This document shows, piece after piece, positions 16,068 through 25,383 of a DNA stretch of 64,000 bases (position 1 is the first letter of the stretch; every line of letters starts with the position of its first letter). The DNA comes from Argonema galeatum A003/A1. Lineage in GTDB: Bacteria; Cyanobacteriota; Cyanobacteriia; Cyanobacteriales; Aerosakkonemataceae. The notes under the pieces were generated by a model, which had not been told where the DNA came from, did no database searches, and saw only the letters and a program-made list of their open reading frames with translations. The position numbers and the translations under genes were made by a program. The stretch is taken from positions 1 through 64,000 of the forward strand of contig NZ_JAIQZM010000028.1 of assembly GCF_023333595.1 (NCBI RefSeq), read 5' to 3'.

Positions 16068-17170
16068 TCGCAGCATCAAAAAATAAACGGATTGCTTTTT
16101 TTCTACCTAATTTGTATGGTGGTGGCGCTGAACGAGTAGCCATTAATTTACTCAAAGGGATGGCAGAAAAAGATGTTCCTTTAGATCTCGTCCTAGCTGA
16201 TGCAGAAGGGCCATATTTGGAGCTAGTACCAAAGTCAGTGCGGATGATTAACTTAGGAGCAGGACGAGTTTTAAAAGCTATCTTGCCTTTATCCCGTTAC
16301 TTACGAGAAAATAGACCCATAGCATTATTATCCCACATGGATCATGCCAATGTAGTGGCATTGTTGGCTAGAAATTTAGCTGGCACCAAAACTCGATTGG
16401 TGGTGGTAGAACACAATACTTTATCAGCTGCTCAATCCAAATTTATACGCGGTAGATTTGTGAAACCGTTCATGCAATGGCTTTATCCTAGTGCAGATGC
16501 GATCGTCGGAGTATCTAAAGGTGTATCATTGGATCTAGAACAGCAACTGCGTCTCCCCGCTGGAAAGGTAACAACTATCTATAATCCCGTTGTTGATAGC
16601 GAATTGCTCGCCAAAGCTAATGCGCCTCTCGATCATCCTTGGTTTCAAAAAAATTCTCCCCCTGTATTTTTGGCTGTAGGAAGATTATCAGCGCAGAAAG
16701 ATTTCTCTACTCTTATCCAAGCTTTTGGATTATTAAGAAAGCAAGCTATGGCTCGTTTGCTAATTTTAGGGGAAGGAGAATTACGCCAAGAATTAGAGGA
16801 AGCGATCGATAATCTCGGCATTGCTGACGATGTTTCCATGCCCGGTTTTGTACCCAATCCATATACTTATATGAGTCAAGCTACCGCCTTTATTCTTTCC
16901 TCTCGTTGGGAAGGATTACCAACTGTACTGATTGAAGCAATGGCTTGCAGTTGTCCCGTGATTTCCACAGATTGCCCTAGTGGGCCAAAAGAAATTTTAG
17001 AGTCTGGCAAATATGGGTCTTTAATACCAATTGGAGATCCAGTGGCATTGTCTAAAGTTATGTTACAAGTGCTGGCAAATCCTCTGGTAAATCGGGAAAT
17101 ATTAATCGAGAAATCAATGGATTTTTCCTTTGAAAAAGCAGTTGATAATTACCTGGCCATATTGAAATAA
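16064..17170 (+). CDS. Glycosyltransferase family 4
   Basis: 368 residues, GT-B fold. L-Y-G-G-G-A-E-R near residue 17 and V-G-R-L-S-A-Q-K-D-F near 205 are followed by the donor-site block L-S-S-R-W-E-G-L-P and E-A-M-A-C-S-C-P. It is closely related to the preceding gene and overlaps it by 4 bp. Sugar specificity cannot be read from the sequence. Confidence 0.9.
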   Translation: MIAASKNKRIAFFLPNLYGGGAERVAINLLKGMAEKDVPLDLVLADAEGPYLELVPKSVRMINLGAGRVLKAILPLSRYLRENRPIALLSHMDHANVVALLARNLAGTKTRLVVVEHNTLSAAQSKFIRGRFVKPFMQWLYPSADAIVGVSKGVSLDLEQQLRLPAGKVTTIYNPVVDSELLAKANAPLDHPWFQKNSPPVFLAVGRLSAQKDFSTLIQAFGLLRKQAMARLLILGEGELRQELEEAIDNLGIADDVSMPGFVPNPYTYMSQATAFILSSRWEGLPTVLIEAMACSCPVISTDCPSGPKEILESGKYGSLIPIGDPVALSKVMLQVLANPLVNREILIEKSMDFSFEKAVDNYLAILK

Positions 17171-17228
17171 TCAAACCTCAGAGGGAATGTAAATGATTGA
17201 AAATAACCAAGCGCAGGAGGATTAATTA

Positions 17229-18620
17229 ATGCCAATAGAACAGAATATGTTGGCCATGACGTACATAGCTCTGATCGGTTTTATATTATTTCTGGAAATT
17301 TTCCGAAAAAAAGAAACTTTATTTGATTTCTTAAGTTGGTTTAATGTTATTTTTTGTTTATCATATCCCTTCCCTGCATTTTTATTAGAAGCTAATTTTA
17401 ACCATAAAACTATAGAGTTAATGTATGACTCTCGAACAATCTACACTAGCGATCTCCAAACTACGGTAGCTATATTTATGGGATATTTATGCGTAATTGT
17501 CGGTTTTTATGCTAAATCAGCCACTAAATATGCGAAATATTTCTCTATTCAGCAGAATAAAGATTGGAAAATTATCCTCTATGCCATTGGCTTACTATTA
17601 TTTGCTTGTTTATCAATCCAGATCTATGGCTCGCAGTATGGTGGTGTATTGGTGGCTTTAACTCAAACAAACTTAATTCGGGCTGGGGTAGTAGAAAGTG
17701 GCCCACTTGTCTTTTTTAAGCAGTTTATTTTCACATCTTTTTTCGCATCTTATTTATTAGCATCTATTTTATTTATTAGAAAATATAAAACACTCAGAAT
17801 AATTTTATTGGTGATATTTGCTTTTTCGGTAGTCGTTGCTTTTGTTGCAGCTACTTTATCATCTGGGCGGATTCCCCTGATCAATTACTTTCTAGGATTT
17901 TATTTAGTTTCTGTGGTTTATAGTGGAAAATTATCCTTGGGTATTACCATCCCGGCGATAGTTGGTGTATTCTTATTCATTCTTTACGGTAAAGTACTTT
18001 TCTTTAGTTTAACTGCTATACCAAGAGGTTTAGATGCTGTGATAGATACCTTTACACAAGCTATTCAAAATGACACCAGTAGTGGGGGTGGTTTATATTC
18101 CTTTATGAGTAATTTTGTTTACCCAGTTCATTCCCTAGACTCAGCTTTTAAAGAAGTTTATGAGCCACGCTTCTTTGTTGATTGGATCTATGGTCTTCTT
18201 TCTTTAATTCCCTCGCGTGTTTTAAATGGAGTCCTGGGTATAGATCTACCGCCAAGCGCCGCTGATTGGAATAGCGAATTTGTACTTGGAGTCCGTACAA
18301 CTACTGTTCCACCAGGCGTTCTTGCTTTTGGCATTTACAGTATGTCATGGCTAGGACTTATTCTTTTTTGCTTTGTCTATGGATGGGTTGGTCGCTATCT
18401 GCAATCCATCTTGATTAGGTACATTAAAGATATATATTGGATGCCATTTTTATACGTTCTAACTCTCCAAGTTTGGACGGATTTTACTCCGACAGGAGAT
18501 CCGCGCATTTACTTGATCAACTACTTCTGGTTTTTGTTATCAAGTACAATATTGCTGCTAGGTATAGGCAAAATATCTTTGATTAAATCACCCAAAAATC
18601 AAACATCTCAACCAGGATAA
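17229..18620 (+). CDS. Wzy-like O-antigen / exopolysaccharide polymerase
   Basis: 463 residues, almost entirely hydrophobic, with roughly ten to twelve membrane helices and a large polar loop around residues 270-340. Sequence conservation in this family is low, and the call rests on topology, size and position among flippase and glycosyltransferase genes. Wzy enzymes join lipid-linked repeat units on the outer face of the membrane. AGGAGG lies 8 nt before the ATG. Confidence 0.7.
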   Translation: MPIEQNMLAMTYIALIGFILFLEIFRKKETLFDFLSWFNVIFCLSYPFPAFLLEANFNHKTIELMYDSRTIYTSDLQTTVAIFMGYLCVIVGFYAKSATKYAKYFSIQQNKDWKIILYAIGLLLFACLSIQIYGSQYGGVLVALTQTNLIRAGVVESGPLVFFKQFIFTSFFASYLLASILFIRKYKTLRIILLVIFAFSVVVAFVAATLSSGRIPLINYFLGFYLVSVVYSGKLSLGITIPAIVGVFLFILYGKVLFFSLTAIPRGLDAVIDTFTQAIQNDTSSGGGLYSFMSNFVYPVHSLDSAFKEVYEPRFFVDWIYGLLSLIPSRVLNGVLGIDLPPSAADWNSEFVLGVRTTTVPPGVLAFGIYSMSWLGLILFCFVYGWVGRYLQSILIRYIKDIYWMPFLYVLTLQVWTDFTPTGDPRIYLINYFWFLLSSTILLLGIGKISLIKSPKNQTSQPG

Positions 18621-18625
18621 AATCT

Positions 18626-19855
18626 ATGAGTTCAGAAGCAAAAATAGTGGTTCTACATCTGATCACCGGGCTTTCCACAGGTGGGGCAGAGACTATGCTA
18701 TACAAGCTACTGTCTAAAACCAACCACTCCCGATTTAAACCAATAGTAATTTCCTTAATAGATAAAGGTACATTAGGCGATCGCATCGAAGCTTTAGGCA
18801 TCCCCGTTTATACCATTGGAATGGAACAAGGAAAACCTACGCTAGCCACTATTTGGCAACTTATTCATCTAGTAGGGAAACTTAAGCCCGATCTGATTCA
18901 ATGTTGGATGTATCACTCTATTTTGGCAGGAGAAATAGCTAGTATTTTCAGATTAAAGTCTATACCTGTAATCTGGAATATTCGTCATTCCTTGTATTCG
19001 TTAAGCTACGAAAAACGACTAACTGCCGACATAATTAAAATTCTGAGTTTTTTGAGCATTTTTTCCAAAAAAATTATCTATAACTCTCAAATAAGTGCCA
19101 GACAACATGAAAAGCTAGGCTACAAATCAAGAAAAACAATTATCATACCCAATGGTTTTGACCCAGATTTTTTTAAGCCATCAATTGAAGTTTATAAACA
19201 GATTAGAGAAGAACTTAATCTCCGAAGTGACTGTTTTTTGATAGGTCGATTTGCTCGCTACCATGAGATGAAAGACTATCCTAACTTACTTCAGGCAGCA
19301 GCAATTTTACTGCGAGATTATCCAGACGTACATTTTTTGCTGGCAGGTGATGAAGTCAATCCCAAAAATGAGGAATTATGCCAAATTATCCAGAAATTAG
19401 GGATTAGCGATCGCATCCATTTACTTGGGGAAAGAAAAGATATTCCCAGACTTACTGCTGCTTTAGATATCGCTTCTACTACTTCTTTTTATGGTGAAGC
19501 TTTTCCCAATGTGATCGGTGAAGCTATGTCCTGCGGTATCCCTTGCGTAGTGACAGATGTGGGTGATTCAGCATGGATTGTTGGCAATACTGGACGAGTG
19601 GTATCGCCCCAAAATCCCCAGGCATTAGCGAATGCTTGGAAAGAATTAATTGCCCTGGGTGCAGAAAATAGAAAAGTTTTAGGAAAAGCAGCCAGAGATC
19701 GAATTATTGCCTCTTTTTCTTTAGACTATGTTGTGGCTCAATATGAAGGATTGTATGAAAGTGTGACTGGGGCTAAAGCCGCCGCGCCGCAAGCCCACCC
19801 CTTCAGGGGTGGGCTTGCGGCGCGGCTAAATTATGTCATAGCAAAAAAACAATAG
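18626..19855 (+). CDS. Glycosyltransferase family 4, C-terminus altered by a palindromic repeat
   Basis: 409 residues, GT-B fold: T-G-L-S-T-G-G-A-E near residue 14, G-R-F-A-R-Y-H-E-M-K-D near 212, and the donor block F-P-N-V-I-G-E-A-M-S-C-G-I-P. It starts 3 bp after the polymerase stop. It is a tandem paralogue of the gene at 19964, with which it shares long stretches. Compared with that copy, the last 28 or so residues are different and rich in Ala/Pro/Arg, because the reading frame runs through a 46-bp hairpin repeat (19781-19826). The catalytic domains end before this point. Confidence 0.9.
   Translation: MSSEAKIVVLHLITGLSTGGAETMLYKLLSKTNHSRFKPIVISLIDKGTLGDRIEALGIPVYTIGMEQGKPTLATIWQLIHLVGKLKPDLIQCWMYHSILAGEIASIFRLKSIPVIWNIRHSLYSLSYEKRLTADIIKILSFLSIFSKKIIYNSQISARQHEKLGYKSRKTIIIPNGFDPDFFKPSIEVYKQIREELNLRSDCFLIGRFARYHEMKDYPNLLQAAAILLRDYPDVHFLLAGDEVNPKNEELCQIIQKLGISDRIHLLGERKDIPRLTAALDIASTTSFYGEAFPNVIGEAMSCGIPCVVTDVGDSAWIVGNTGRVVSPQNPQALANAWKELIALGAENRKVLGKAARDRIIASFSLDYVVAQYEGLYESVTGAKAAAPQAHPFRGGLAARLNYVIAKKQ
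19781..19826. repeat. 46-bp GC-rich hairpin repeat inside a glycosyltransferase 3' end
   Basis: Perfect 22-bp arms (starting GCCGCGCCGCAAGCCCACCC) are separated by 2 nt. The arm sequence CGCGCCGCAAGCCCACCC also occurs at 2682-2699 beside the IS605 left end, which suggests a palindrome family linked to IS200/IS605 elements. Its base composition is far more GC-rich than the surrounding gene. Confidence 0.9.
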
Positions 19856-19963
19856 GATAGTAATATGGGAAATAATCAATTATTGCATTTTGCAACAATT
19901 TATAGACAAGCTTTTTAGACAAGGTTAAAATTTAGTTAATAAAAGTTAACCTAAATTTAACCT

Positions 19964-21139
19964 ATGACCAATAATATTAATTATAGCAACAAGATTGCTA
20001 TCCTATATATCATCACTGGCCTTTCGACAGGGGGAGCAGAAATAATGCTCTATAATTTGCTATCGAGAATCAATCAAGCTCGCTTTTCTCCAGTTGTACT
20101 TTCTTTAATAGAACCGGAGATTTGGGGTAAGCGAATTGAAGCATTAGGCATACCTGTCTATACCGTTAGTATGGATGCAGGCAAACCTAGCATAAATGCT
20201 TTAGTAAAACTGTTACTATTAGTAAATAAAATTAAGCCAGATTTAATTCAAGGTTGGATGTATCATGGCAATTTTGCAGCAGAAGTGGCTAGCCTGTTCC
20301 ACTTCTTTCAAATACCTGTAACATGGAGCATTCATCATTCAATTCATTCATTAGAATTAGAAAAAAAGATGACTATAAAAATTATTAAATTTGGCAGTTA
20401 TATTTCGCATTTAGCCAGTAAAATTGCATTTGTGTCCCAGGCTAGTAAGCTACAACATGAAGCATTAGGTTATTCTCAGAAAAATAGCTGCGTTGTTCCT
20501 AATGGATTTGACACTTCCTTATTTGTACCATCACCAGAAAATAAATTAGCTGTAAGAACAGAGCTAAAAATAAATCAAGACACTATTCTAATTGGCATGA
20601 TTTGTCGCTATCATCCCATGAAGGATCATGCTAATTTTCTCAAAGCGGCAGCTTGCTTATTAAAGACATATCCAAATGTCCATTTTTTATTAGTGGGAAC
20701 AAAAGTAGATCGGAATAATCAAACCTTAATTCAGTTGATGCAAAAACTAAACCTATCAGAACAAATTCATCTGCTAGGAGAACGTACTGATATACCTCGG
20801 ATTACGGCAGCACTAGATATTCTAACAGTCGCTTCCGCTTATGGTGAAGCATTTCCCTTAGTAGTAGGAGAAGCAATGTCTTGTGGCGTTCCTTGCGTGG
20901 TGACAGATGTGGGCGATTCAGCTTGGATTGTTAGTAATACGGGACGGGTTGTACCTCCACAAAACTCAGAGGCTTTGGCTAATGCTTGGCAAGAATTAAT
21001 AGAATTAGGTTCAGAAGCAAGAGAAAACTTAGGTCAAGCAGCTAGAAATAGAATTATTGAAAGCTTTTCTTTAGAATCTGTTGTCAAAAAGTATGAGAAT
21101 ATATATGAAACTGTGCTAGACAAAAAAAAAAGCATCTAA
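19964..21139 (+). CDS. Glycosyltransferase family 4
   Basis: 391 residues, GT-B fold: T-G-L-S-T-G-G-A-E near residue 18, R-Y-H-P-M-K-D-H near 220, and F-P-L-V-V-G-E-A-M-S-C-G-V-P in the donor domain. It is a paralogue of the preceding gene from an old tandem duplication, and its unaltered C-terminus (S-L-E-S-V-V-K-K-Y-E) shows what the first copy has lost. It probably adds another sugar to the same repeat unit. Confidence 0.9.
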   Translation: MTNNINYSNKIAILYIITGLSTGGAEIMLYNLLSRINQARFSPVVLSLIEPEIWGKRIEALGIPVYTVSMDAGKPSINALVKLLLLVNKIKPDLIQGWMYHGNFAAEVASLFHFFQIPVTWSIHHSIHSLELEKKMTIKIIKFGSYISHLASKIAFVSQASKLQHEALGYSQKNSCVVPNGFDTSLFVPSPENKLAVRTELKINQDTILIGMICRYHPMKDHANFLKAAACLLKTYPNVHFLLVGTKVDRNNQTLIQLMQKLNLSEQIHLLGERTDIPRITAALDILTVASAYGEAFPLVVGEAMSCGVPCVVTDVGDSAWIVSNTGRVVPPQNSEALANAWQELIELGSEARENLGQAARNRIIESFSLESVVKKYENIYETVLDKKKSI

Positions 21140-21198
21140 TCAAATACATTGATTTAGTTTGGGCCACCACTGGTGAAAAATGAATTTCTACAGTAAAT

Positions 21199-22356
21199 AT
21201 GAAAAAACTTTTAGTCATCACTACTATCCCAGCTACTCTTGAATCCTTCCTGTTGCCTTTTGCCTATCACTTTCGCCAGAAAGGTTGGCAAGTAGATGGG
21301 ATGGCGGAGGGAGTTTCTGCTTCGGCTAGTTGCTTGCAAGCTTTCGATCGCGTTTGGGAAGTAAAATGGTCGCGTAATCCTCTAGACCCAAGGAACTTTC
21401 TAGTTGCTCCCCCCATCCTCCAAGAGGTAATGAGGCAAGGGCAATACGATTTAGTTCATGTACACACACCAGTAGCAGCTTTTGTGACCCGCTACGCGCT
21501 CAAAGACTTTAGAAAGCAGGGAAAATGTAAAGTAATCTATACTGCACACGGATTTCATTTCCATCCCAAGGGCAAAGCTTTCAAAAATGCCATTTTCCTC
21601 ACTTTGGAAAAACTAGCGGGAGCTTGGACTGACTACCTGATCGTAATTAACCGTGAGGATGAGGCTGCTGCTAAACGCCACCATATTTTACCACCGCAAC
21701 GAGTTTTATATATGCCAGGAATTGGCGTAGATCTAAATTATTACAATCCCGATACAGTTGCCGATGCCGATATAGCGCGGGTACGTCAGGAGTTGGGAAT
21801 TACTCCAGAAAATCCCCTATTTCTATGTGTGGCTGAATTTATTCCCCGTAAGCATCATCGTGATATCATAATCGCATTTGCCAAACTAGCTAAACCAGAC
21901 GTTCATTTAGCCTTGGCGGGCAATGGCCTACTGCTGGCAGAAATGCGCCAATTGGCTGTAGACTTAGGTGTTAAAAATCAAGTACATTTTCTGGGTGAAC
22001 GTCAAGATATTCCAGTTTTGATGCGCTCTTCCATTGCAACGGTTTTGGCTTCAGAGCAGGAAGGGCTTCCTCGCAGTGTGATGGAATCTTTATCGTTGGA
22101 GATACCTGTGATCGGCACAAAAATTCGTGGTACTGAGGAATTATTGGCAGAAGGCTGCGGTTTTCTTGTTGAAGTAGGGGATATAGAATCACTTACTCGG
22201 TCAATGAATTGGATGTTGGAACATCCAGAAGAGGCTCGCGCAATGGGCAAACTTGGTAGAGTTCGGATGGGTATATATGACCTCCCCAACGTAATTCAGC
22301 TACAGGAAAATCTTTATAATTCTGCTTGCCGAAAACAAGAGTTTCAAGAATCTTGA
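21199..22356 (+). CDS. Glycosyltransferase family 4 (CapM/EpsD-like)
   Basis: 385 residues. The N-terminal domain has Y-D-L-V-H-V-H-T-P-V-A-A-F and Y-T-A-H-G-F-H-F-H, features of the EpsD/CapM-type branch of GT4. The donor domain has F-I-P-R-K-H-H near residue 217, S-E-Q-E-G-L-P-R-S-V-M-E-S and G-T-E-E-L. Enzymes of this branch often transfer the second sugar onto an undecaprenyl-linked first sugar. That would fit the PglC-like gene downstream, but specificity is inference. Confidence 0.88.
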   Translation: MKKLLVITTIPATLESFLLPFAYHFRQKGWQVDGMAEGVSASASCLQAFDRVWEVKWSRNPLDPRNFLVAPPILQEVMRQGQYDLVHVHTPVAAFVTRYALKDFRKQGKCKVIYTAHGFHFHPKGKAFKNAIFLTLEKLAGAWTDYLIVINREDEAAAKRHHILPPQRVLYMPGIGVDLNYYNPDTVADADIARVRQELGITPENPLFLCVAEFIPRKHHRDIIIAFAKLAKPDVHLALAGNGLLLAEMRQLAVDLGVKNQVHFLGERQDIPVLMRSSIATVLASEQEGLPRSVMESLSLEIPVIGTKIRGTEELLAEGCGFLVEVGDIESLTRSMNWMLEHPEEARAMGKLGRVRMGIYDLPNVIQLQENLYNSACRKQEFQES

Positions 22357-22370
22357 AAGAGAAAATAATA

Positions 22371-23294
22371 ATGTGTATCTGCATCAATCCAGATTGTGTA
22401 AACCTAAATATTGATCTAAACAATAGCGATCGCTACTGTAAAAGCTGTAACAACGATTTATTGTTACAAAATCGCTATCGTGTAATTAGTTTATTACACG
22501 ATGAAAGTGGCTATAGCACTATTTACATTGTTGATGATGCCGGAATAGAGAAAGTATTGAAAGTCCTTCGACCCCATCGGAGCAAAAACCCTAGAGTAAG
22601 ATACCTATTTCGTCAAGAAGCAGACATATTAAGAGAAATGGATCATTCTGGGTTTCCGAAAGTAGATGGCTATTTTCAACAAAAACTAAATAATGGAAAA
22701 ATATTGTACTGCATCGTTATGGAGAAAATTGAAGGGTGTAATTTAGAAACTTATGTAGATAATCATAATTTTATAACTCAGGAAATAGCATTGGAATGGT
22801 TGGAAAAAGCAGTGGTAATTTTAAATGAACTTCACAGACACAAATATTTGCATCGAGATATTAAACCACCCAATCTGATCTTAAGAGAAAATGGTGAATT
22901 GGTATTGATTGATTTCGGTGCGGCGACTAGAAAAACTTTTTTTTATGGAAAAATATATATAAATATAATATATATGCTAATGTTATTGCTAGAAAAAGAT
23001 ATAAAAGGCGATGGCTTTCGTGCGCCGGAACAAGAAAGAAGATATTGTAGGTATCACTCAGATTTTTATTCACTAGCAAGATGCTTTGTTTATTATTTGA
23101 CCAAAAAAAGTCCAGCAGATGACAATATGTACGACGAAAAACATAACTTACAGTGGCGGCAATATACTGTAAATATATCAAACGATTTGTTGAATTTAAT
23201 TGATAAAATGATGGCTTATAGAATAAAAGATAGATATGAAAACGGTGAGGAAATATTAAAGGAGATTAAGAAAATCAAAGCAAATAGCTTCTAG
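22371..23294 (+). CDS. Hanks-type Ser/Thr protein kinase with N-terminal zinc ribbon
   Basis: About 307 residues from the ATG at 22371; upstream in-frame codons overlap the glycosyltransferase and lack the family N-terminus. C4, C9, C23 and C26 form the zinc-ribbon lead typical of cyanobacterial kinases. The kinase core has a loop L-L-H-D-E-S-G-Y-S-T, K64 in V-L-K-V-L, E83, H161-R-D, K165, N168, D181-F-G183 and A218-P-E, so the catalytic residues are all present. The activation segment between DFG and APE (about 188-215) is hydrophobic (I-Y-I-N-I-I-Y-M-L-M-L-L-L) and lacks the usual G-T-P-x-Y/F-M-A. The kinase is short, with no C-terminal sensor domain. It lies within the polysaccharide cluster and may regulate it. 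The gene is AT-rich compared with its neighbours. Confidence 0.88.
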   Translation: MCICINPDCVNLNIDLNNSDRYCKSCNNDLLLQNRYRVISLLHDESGYSTIYIVDDAGIEKVLKVLRPHRSKNPRVRYLFRQEADILREMDHSGFPKVDGYFQQKLNNGKILYCIVMEKIEGCNLETYVDNHNFITQEIALEWLEKAVVILNELHRHKYLHRDIKPPNLILRENGELVLIDFGAATRKTFFYGKIYINIIYMLMLLLEKDIKGDGFRAPEQERRYCRYHSDFYSLARCFVYYLTKKSPADDNMYDEKHNLQWRQYTVNISNDLLNLIDKMMAYRIKDRYENGEEILKEIKKIKANSF

Positions 23295-23379
23295 GCAAAA
23301 TAGAGCATCTACCAACCTATAGAATGGTAGCGAAAATGACTAAAATTGTCTCTCAATCACTATAACTGAGGAATCACCA

Positions 23380-24012
23380 ATGGCTAATCATCAATCACCA
23401 ATCATGCAATTCAACAGATTAATTAAGTTTGGATTAGATAGGCTAATGGCAGCGATCGCTCTCATAGTGTTTTCTCCTTTTATCATATTTGTAGCGATCG
23501 CGATCTATATTCGTATGGGCCAACCAATTGTTTTTACCCAACCACGTCCCGGTAAAGACGGTGACATTTTTACATTTTATAAGTTTCGCACCATGACAAA
23601 CGATCGCGATGCCGATGGCAACCTTTTAAGCGACGAAGAACGTCTGACCGCAATTGGACAATTTCTGCGGAAAACCAGTTTAGACGAACTCCCTCAACTT
23701 TTGAATGTTCTCAAAGGCGATATGAGTTTTGTAGGGCCGCGTCCTTTAATGGTAGAATACCTAGAGCGCTACAGTCCCGAACAAGCACGCCGCCATGACG
23801 TGATGCCTGGGATTACAGGGTGGGCGCAAATTAACGGGCGCAATACAATTTCTTGGCAAGAAAAATTCAAACTGGATGTTTGGTATGTGGATAATTGGAG
23901 TTTGTGGCTTGACCTGAAAATACTTTTCCTGACAGTATGGAAAGTCGTTAAGAAAGAAGGGATTAGCCAAGCTAATCATGCCACAGTAGAAGACTTCATG
24001 GGAAATAATTAG
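23380..24012 (+). CDS. Monotopic phosphoglycosyl transferase (bacterial sugar transferase, PglC-like)
   Basis: 210 residues, the minimal size of the PglC/WcaJ C-terminal domain. One N-terminal membrane segment is followed by K-F-R-T-M, T-S-L-D-E-L-P-Q-L, F-V-G-P-R-P and P-G-I-T-G-W-A-Q-I-N-G-R. Enzymes of this family move a phospho-sugar from a UDP-sugar to undecaprenyl phosphate, starting repeat-unit synthesis at the inner membrane. With a dehydratase upstream and a DegT aminotransferase downstream, a bacillosamine-like first sugar is likely (inference). GAGG precedes the ATG by 8 nt. Confidence 0.93.
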   Translation: MANHQSPIMQFNRLIKFGLDRLMAAIALIVFSPFIIFVAIAIYIRMGQPIVFTQPRPGKDGDIFTFYKFRTMTNDRDADGNLLSDEERLTAIGQFLRKTSLDELPQLLNVLKGDMSFVGPRPLMVEYLERYSPEQARRHDVMPGITGWAQINGRNTISWQEKFKLDVWYVDNWSLWLDLKILFLTVWKVVKKEGISQANHATVEDFMGNN

Positions 24013-24015
24013 GCC

Positions 24016-24079
24016 GTATGGTGCGTCAGAAAAGAGAATTATGCAAATAATCAATAATTCGCGCTCTGACGCACCATAC
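24016..24079. repeat. Inverted repeat with GTGCGTCAGA arms
   Basis: The arms GTATGGTGCGTCAGA (24016-24030) and its complement (24065-24079) are separated by 34 nt. They share their core with the elements at 2382-2505 and 57249-57305. The repeat fills most of the spacer between the sugar transferase and the decarboxylase, and could form a hairpin in the polycistronic mRNA. Confidence 0.85.
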
Positions 24080-24130
24080 AAGCGTAAAATAAAAATTCAT
24101 AGTAAAATCGAACGCGATAAGGATGGAAAA

Positions 24131-25372
24131 ATGCAACTCTCTTGGCAAACGCTTCACAACTTAGAAAAAGAATACGGCGATTCTTTTTTTATTTTGGATC
24201 TCAGACAATTTGAAACTAACTACAAAGAATTTCTCCAGGGTTTCCGCTCAATTTATCCCAATACCAACCTGGGCTATTCTTACAAAACTAATTACATTCC
24301 CAAACTATGTCAAACCGTGCATTCTATGGGAGGGTATGCAGAAGTTGTTTCGCAGATGGAATATGATTTAGCAGTCAGTATCGGTGTACCTCCCACCAGA
24401 ATAATCTTTAATGGCCCTCTGAAGCAACAAGAAGACTTAGAAAACGCTATTTTAGCTGGTTCTATTGTCAACTTGGACTGCTTAGAAGAAGTAGAAATGG
24501 TGGAAGCTTTGGCAAACAGATTGCCAGAACAGAAAATAGCTGTTGGTTTGAGATGTAATTTTGAGATTGACACCACTCGGATATCTCGATTTGGATTTGA
24601 TGTAGCAGCAGGCGAACTTGATCAGGCTTTTCAAAGACTGACAGAGTTAAATAATTGTACTGTTGATGGACTGCATTGCCATATTTCTACATCGGCAAGA
24701 AGCACTGAATCCTACTCTCGTCGTACCCAGAAAATTATAGAACTAACCGACTATTATTTCAAGGAGAAACAGCCGAGATTTATTGATATTGGCGGTGGTT
24801 TCTACGGCAAAATGACCGATGATTTAAAGAGTCAATTTGATGGCTATATTCCCAATTATCAGGAATACGCCCAAGCAGTTGCGCCGCAATTAAAAAGCAA
24901 ATATCCCGGTGATTCTGGCCCAGAATTAATTATTGAACCGGGAGTAGCTGTTGTATCCGATGTGTTGAATTTTGCGGCTAAAGTTGTGGGTTTAAAAACA
25001 GTGCGATCGCGCCAAATTGCCCTGGTAGTTGGTAGCGTCCACAACGTCAAACCAACCGGGACTGATAAAAATCTGTCATTGCGAGTTTACAGAGACGAGG
25101 AAAATAGCGCTCAAAGAAAACTTGCAGGGCCGGTGGACATAGTGGGATATACTTGTATGGAACATGATTGTTTATACAAGGACTATCCGGGAGAAATAGG
25201 TATAGGAGATTATACAGTTGTTGAGAACATGGGTGCTTATACTGTAGTCTTCAAACCACCATTTATTCGCGCAAATCCGCCCATTATTAGCTATGACTCC
25301 ATCCAGGACGAGTATCAACTAATCAGACGGCGAGAAACTTCTGAGGATGTGTTTTCTACTTATATCTTGTAA
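24131..25372 (+). CDS. Fold-III PLP-dependent amino acid decarboxylase (LysA/ornithine decarboxylase type)
   Basis: About 413 residues from the ATG at 24131, which has AAGGA 7 nt upstream; a longer frame from 24041 would run through a hairpin repeat. Motifs follow the family order: Y-S-Y-K-T-N with the PLP lysine near residue 48, L-H-C-H-I-S-T, D-I-G-G-G-F for phosphate binding, E-P-G near 275, and the dimer-contributed C-M-E-H-D-C segment. The family decarboxylates diaminopimelate, lysine, ornithine or related amino acids. House-keeping lysA is rarely placed in a polysaccharide locus, so a specialised substrate used to decorate the glycan is likely. It is followed closely by an ATP-grasp and a DegT gene. 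Confidence 0.85.
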   Translation: MQLSWQTLHNLEKEYGDSFFILDLRQFETNYKEFLQGFRSIYPNTNLGYSYKTNYIPKLCQTVHSMGGYAEVVSQMEYDLAVSIGVPPTRIIFNGPLKQQEDLENAILAGSIVNLDCLEEVEMVEALANRLPEQKIAVGLRCNFEIDTTRISRFGFDVAAGELDQAFQRLTELNNCTVDGLHCHISTSARSTESYSRRTQKIIELTDYYFKEKQPRFIDIGGGFYGKMTDDLKSQFDGYIPNYQEYAQAVAPQLKSKYPGDSGPELIIEPGVAVVSDVLNFAAKVVGLKTVRSRQIALVVGSVHNVKPTGTDKNLSLRVYRDEENSAQRKLAGPVDIVGYTCMEHDCLYKDYPGEIGIGDYTVVENMGAYTVVFKPPFIRANPPIISYDSIQDEYQLIRRRETSEDVFSTYIL

Positions 25373-25383
25373 CAGGTAAAAAT

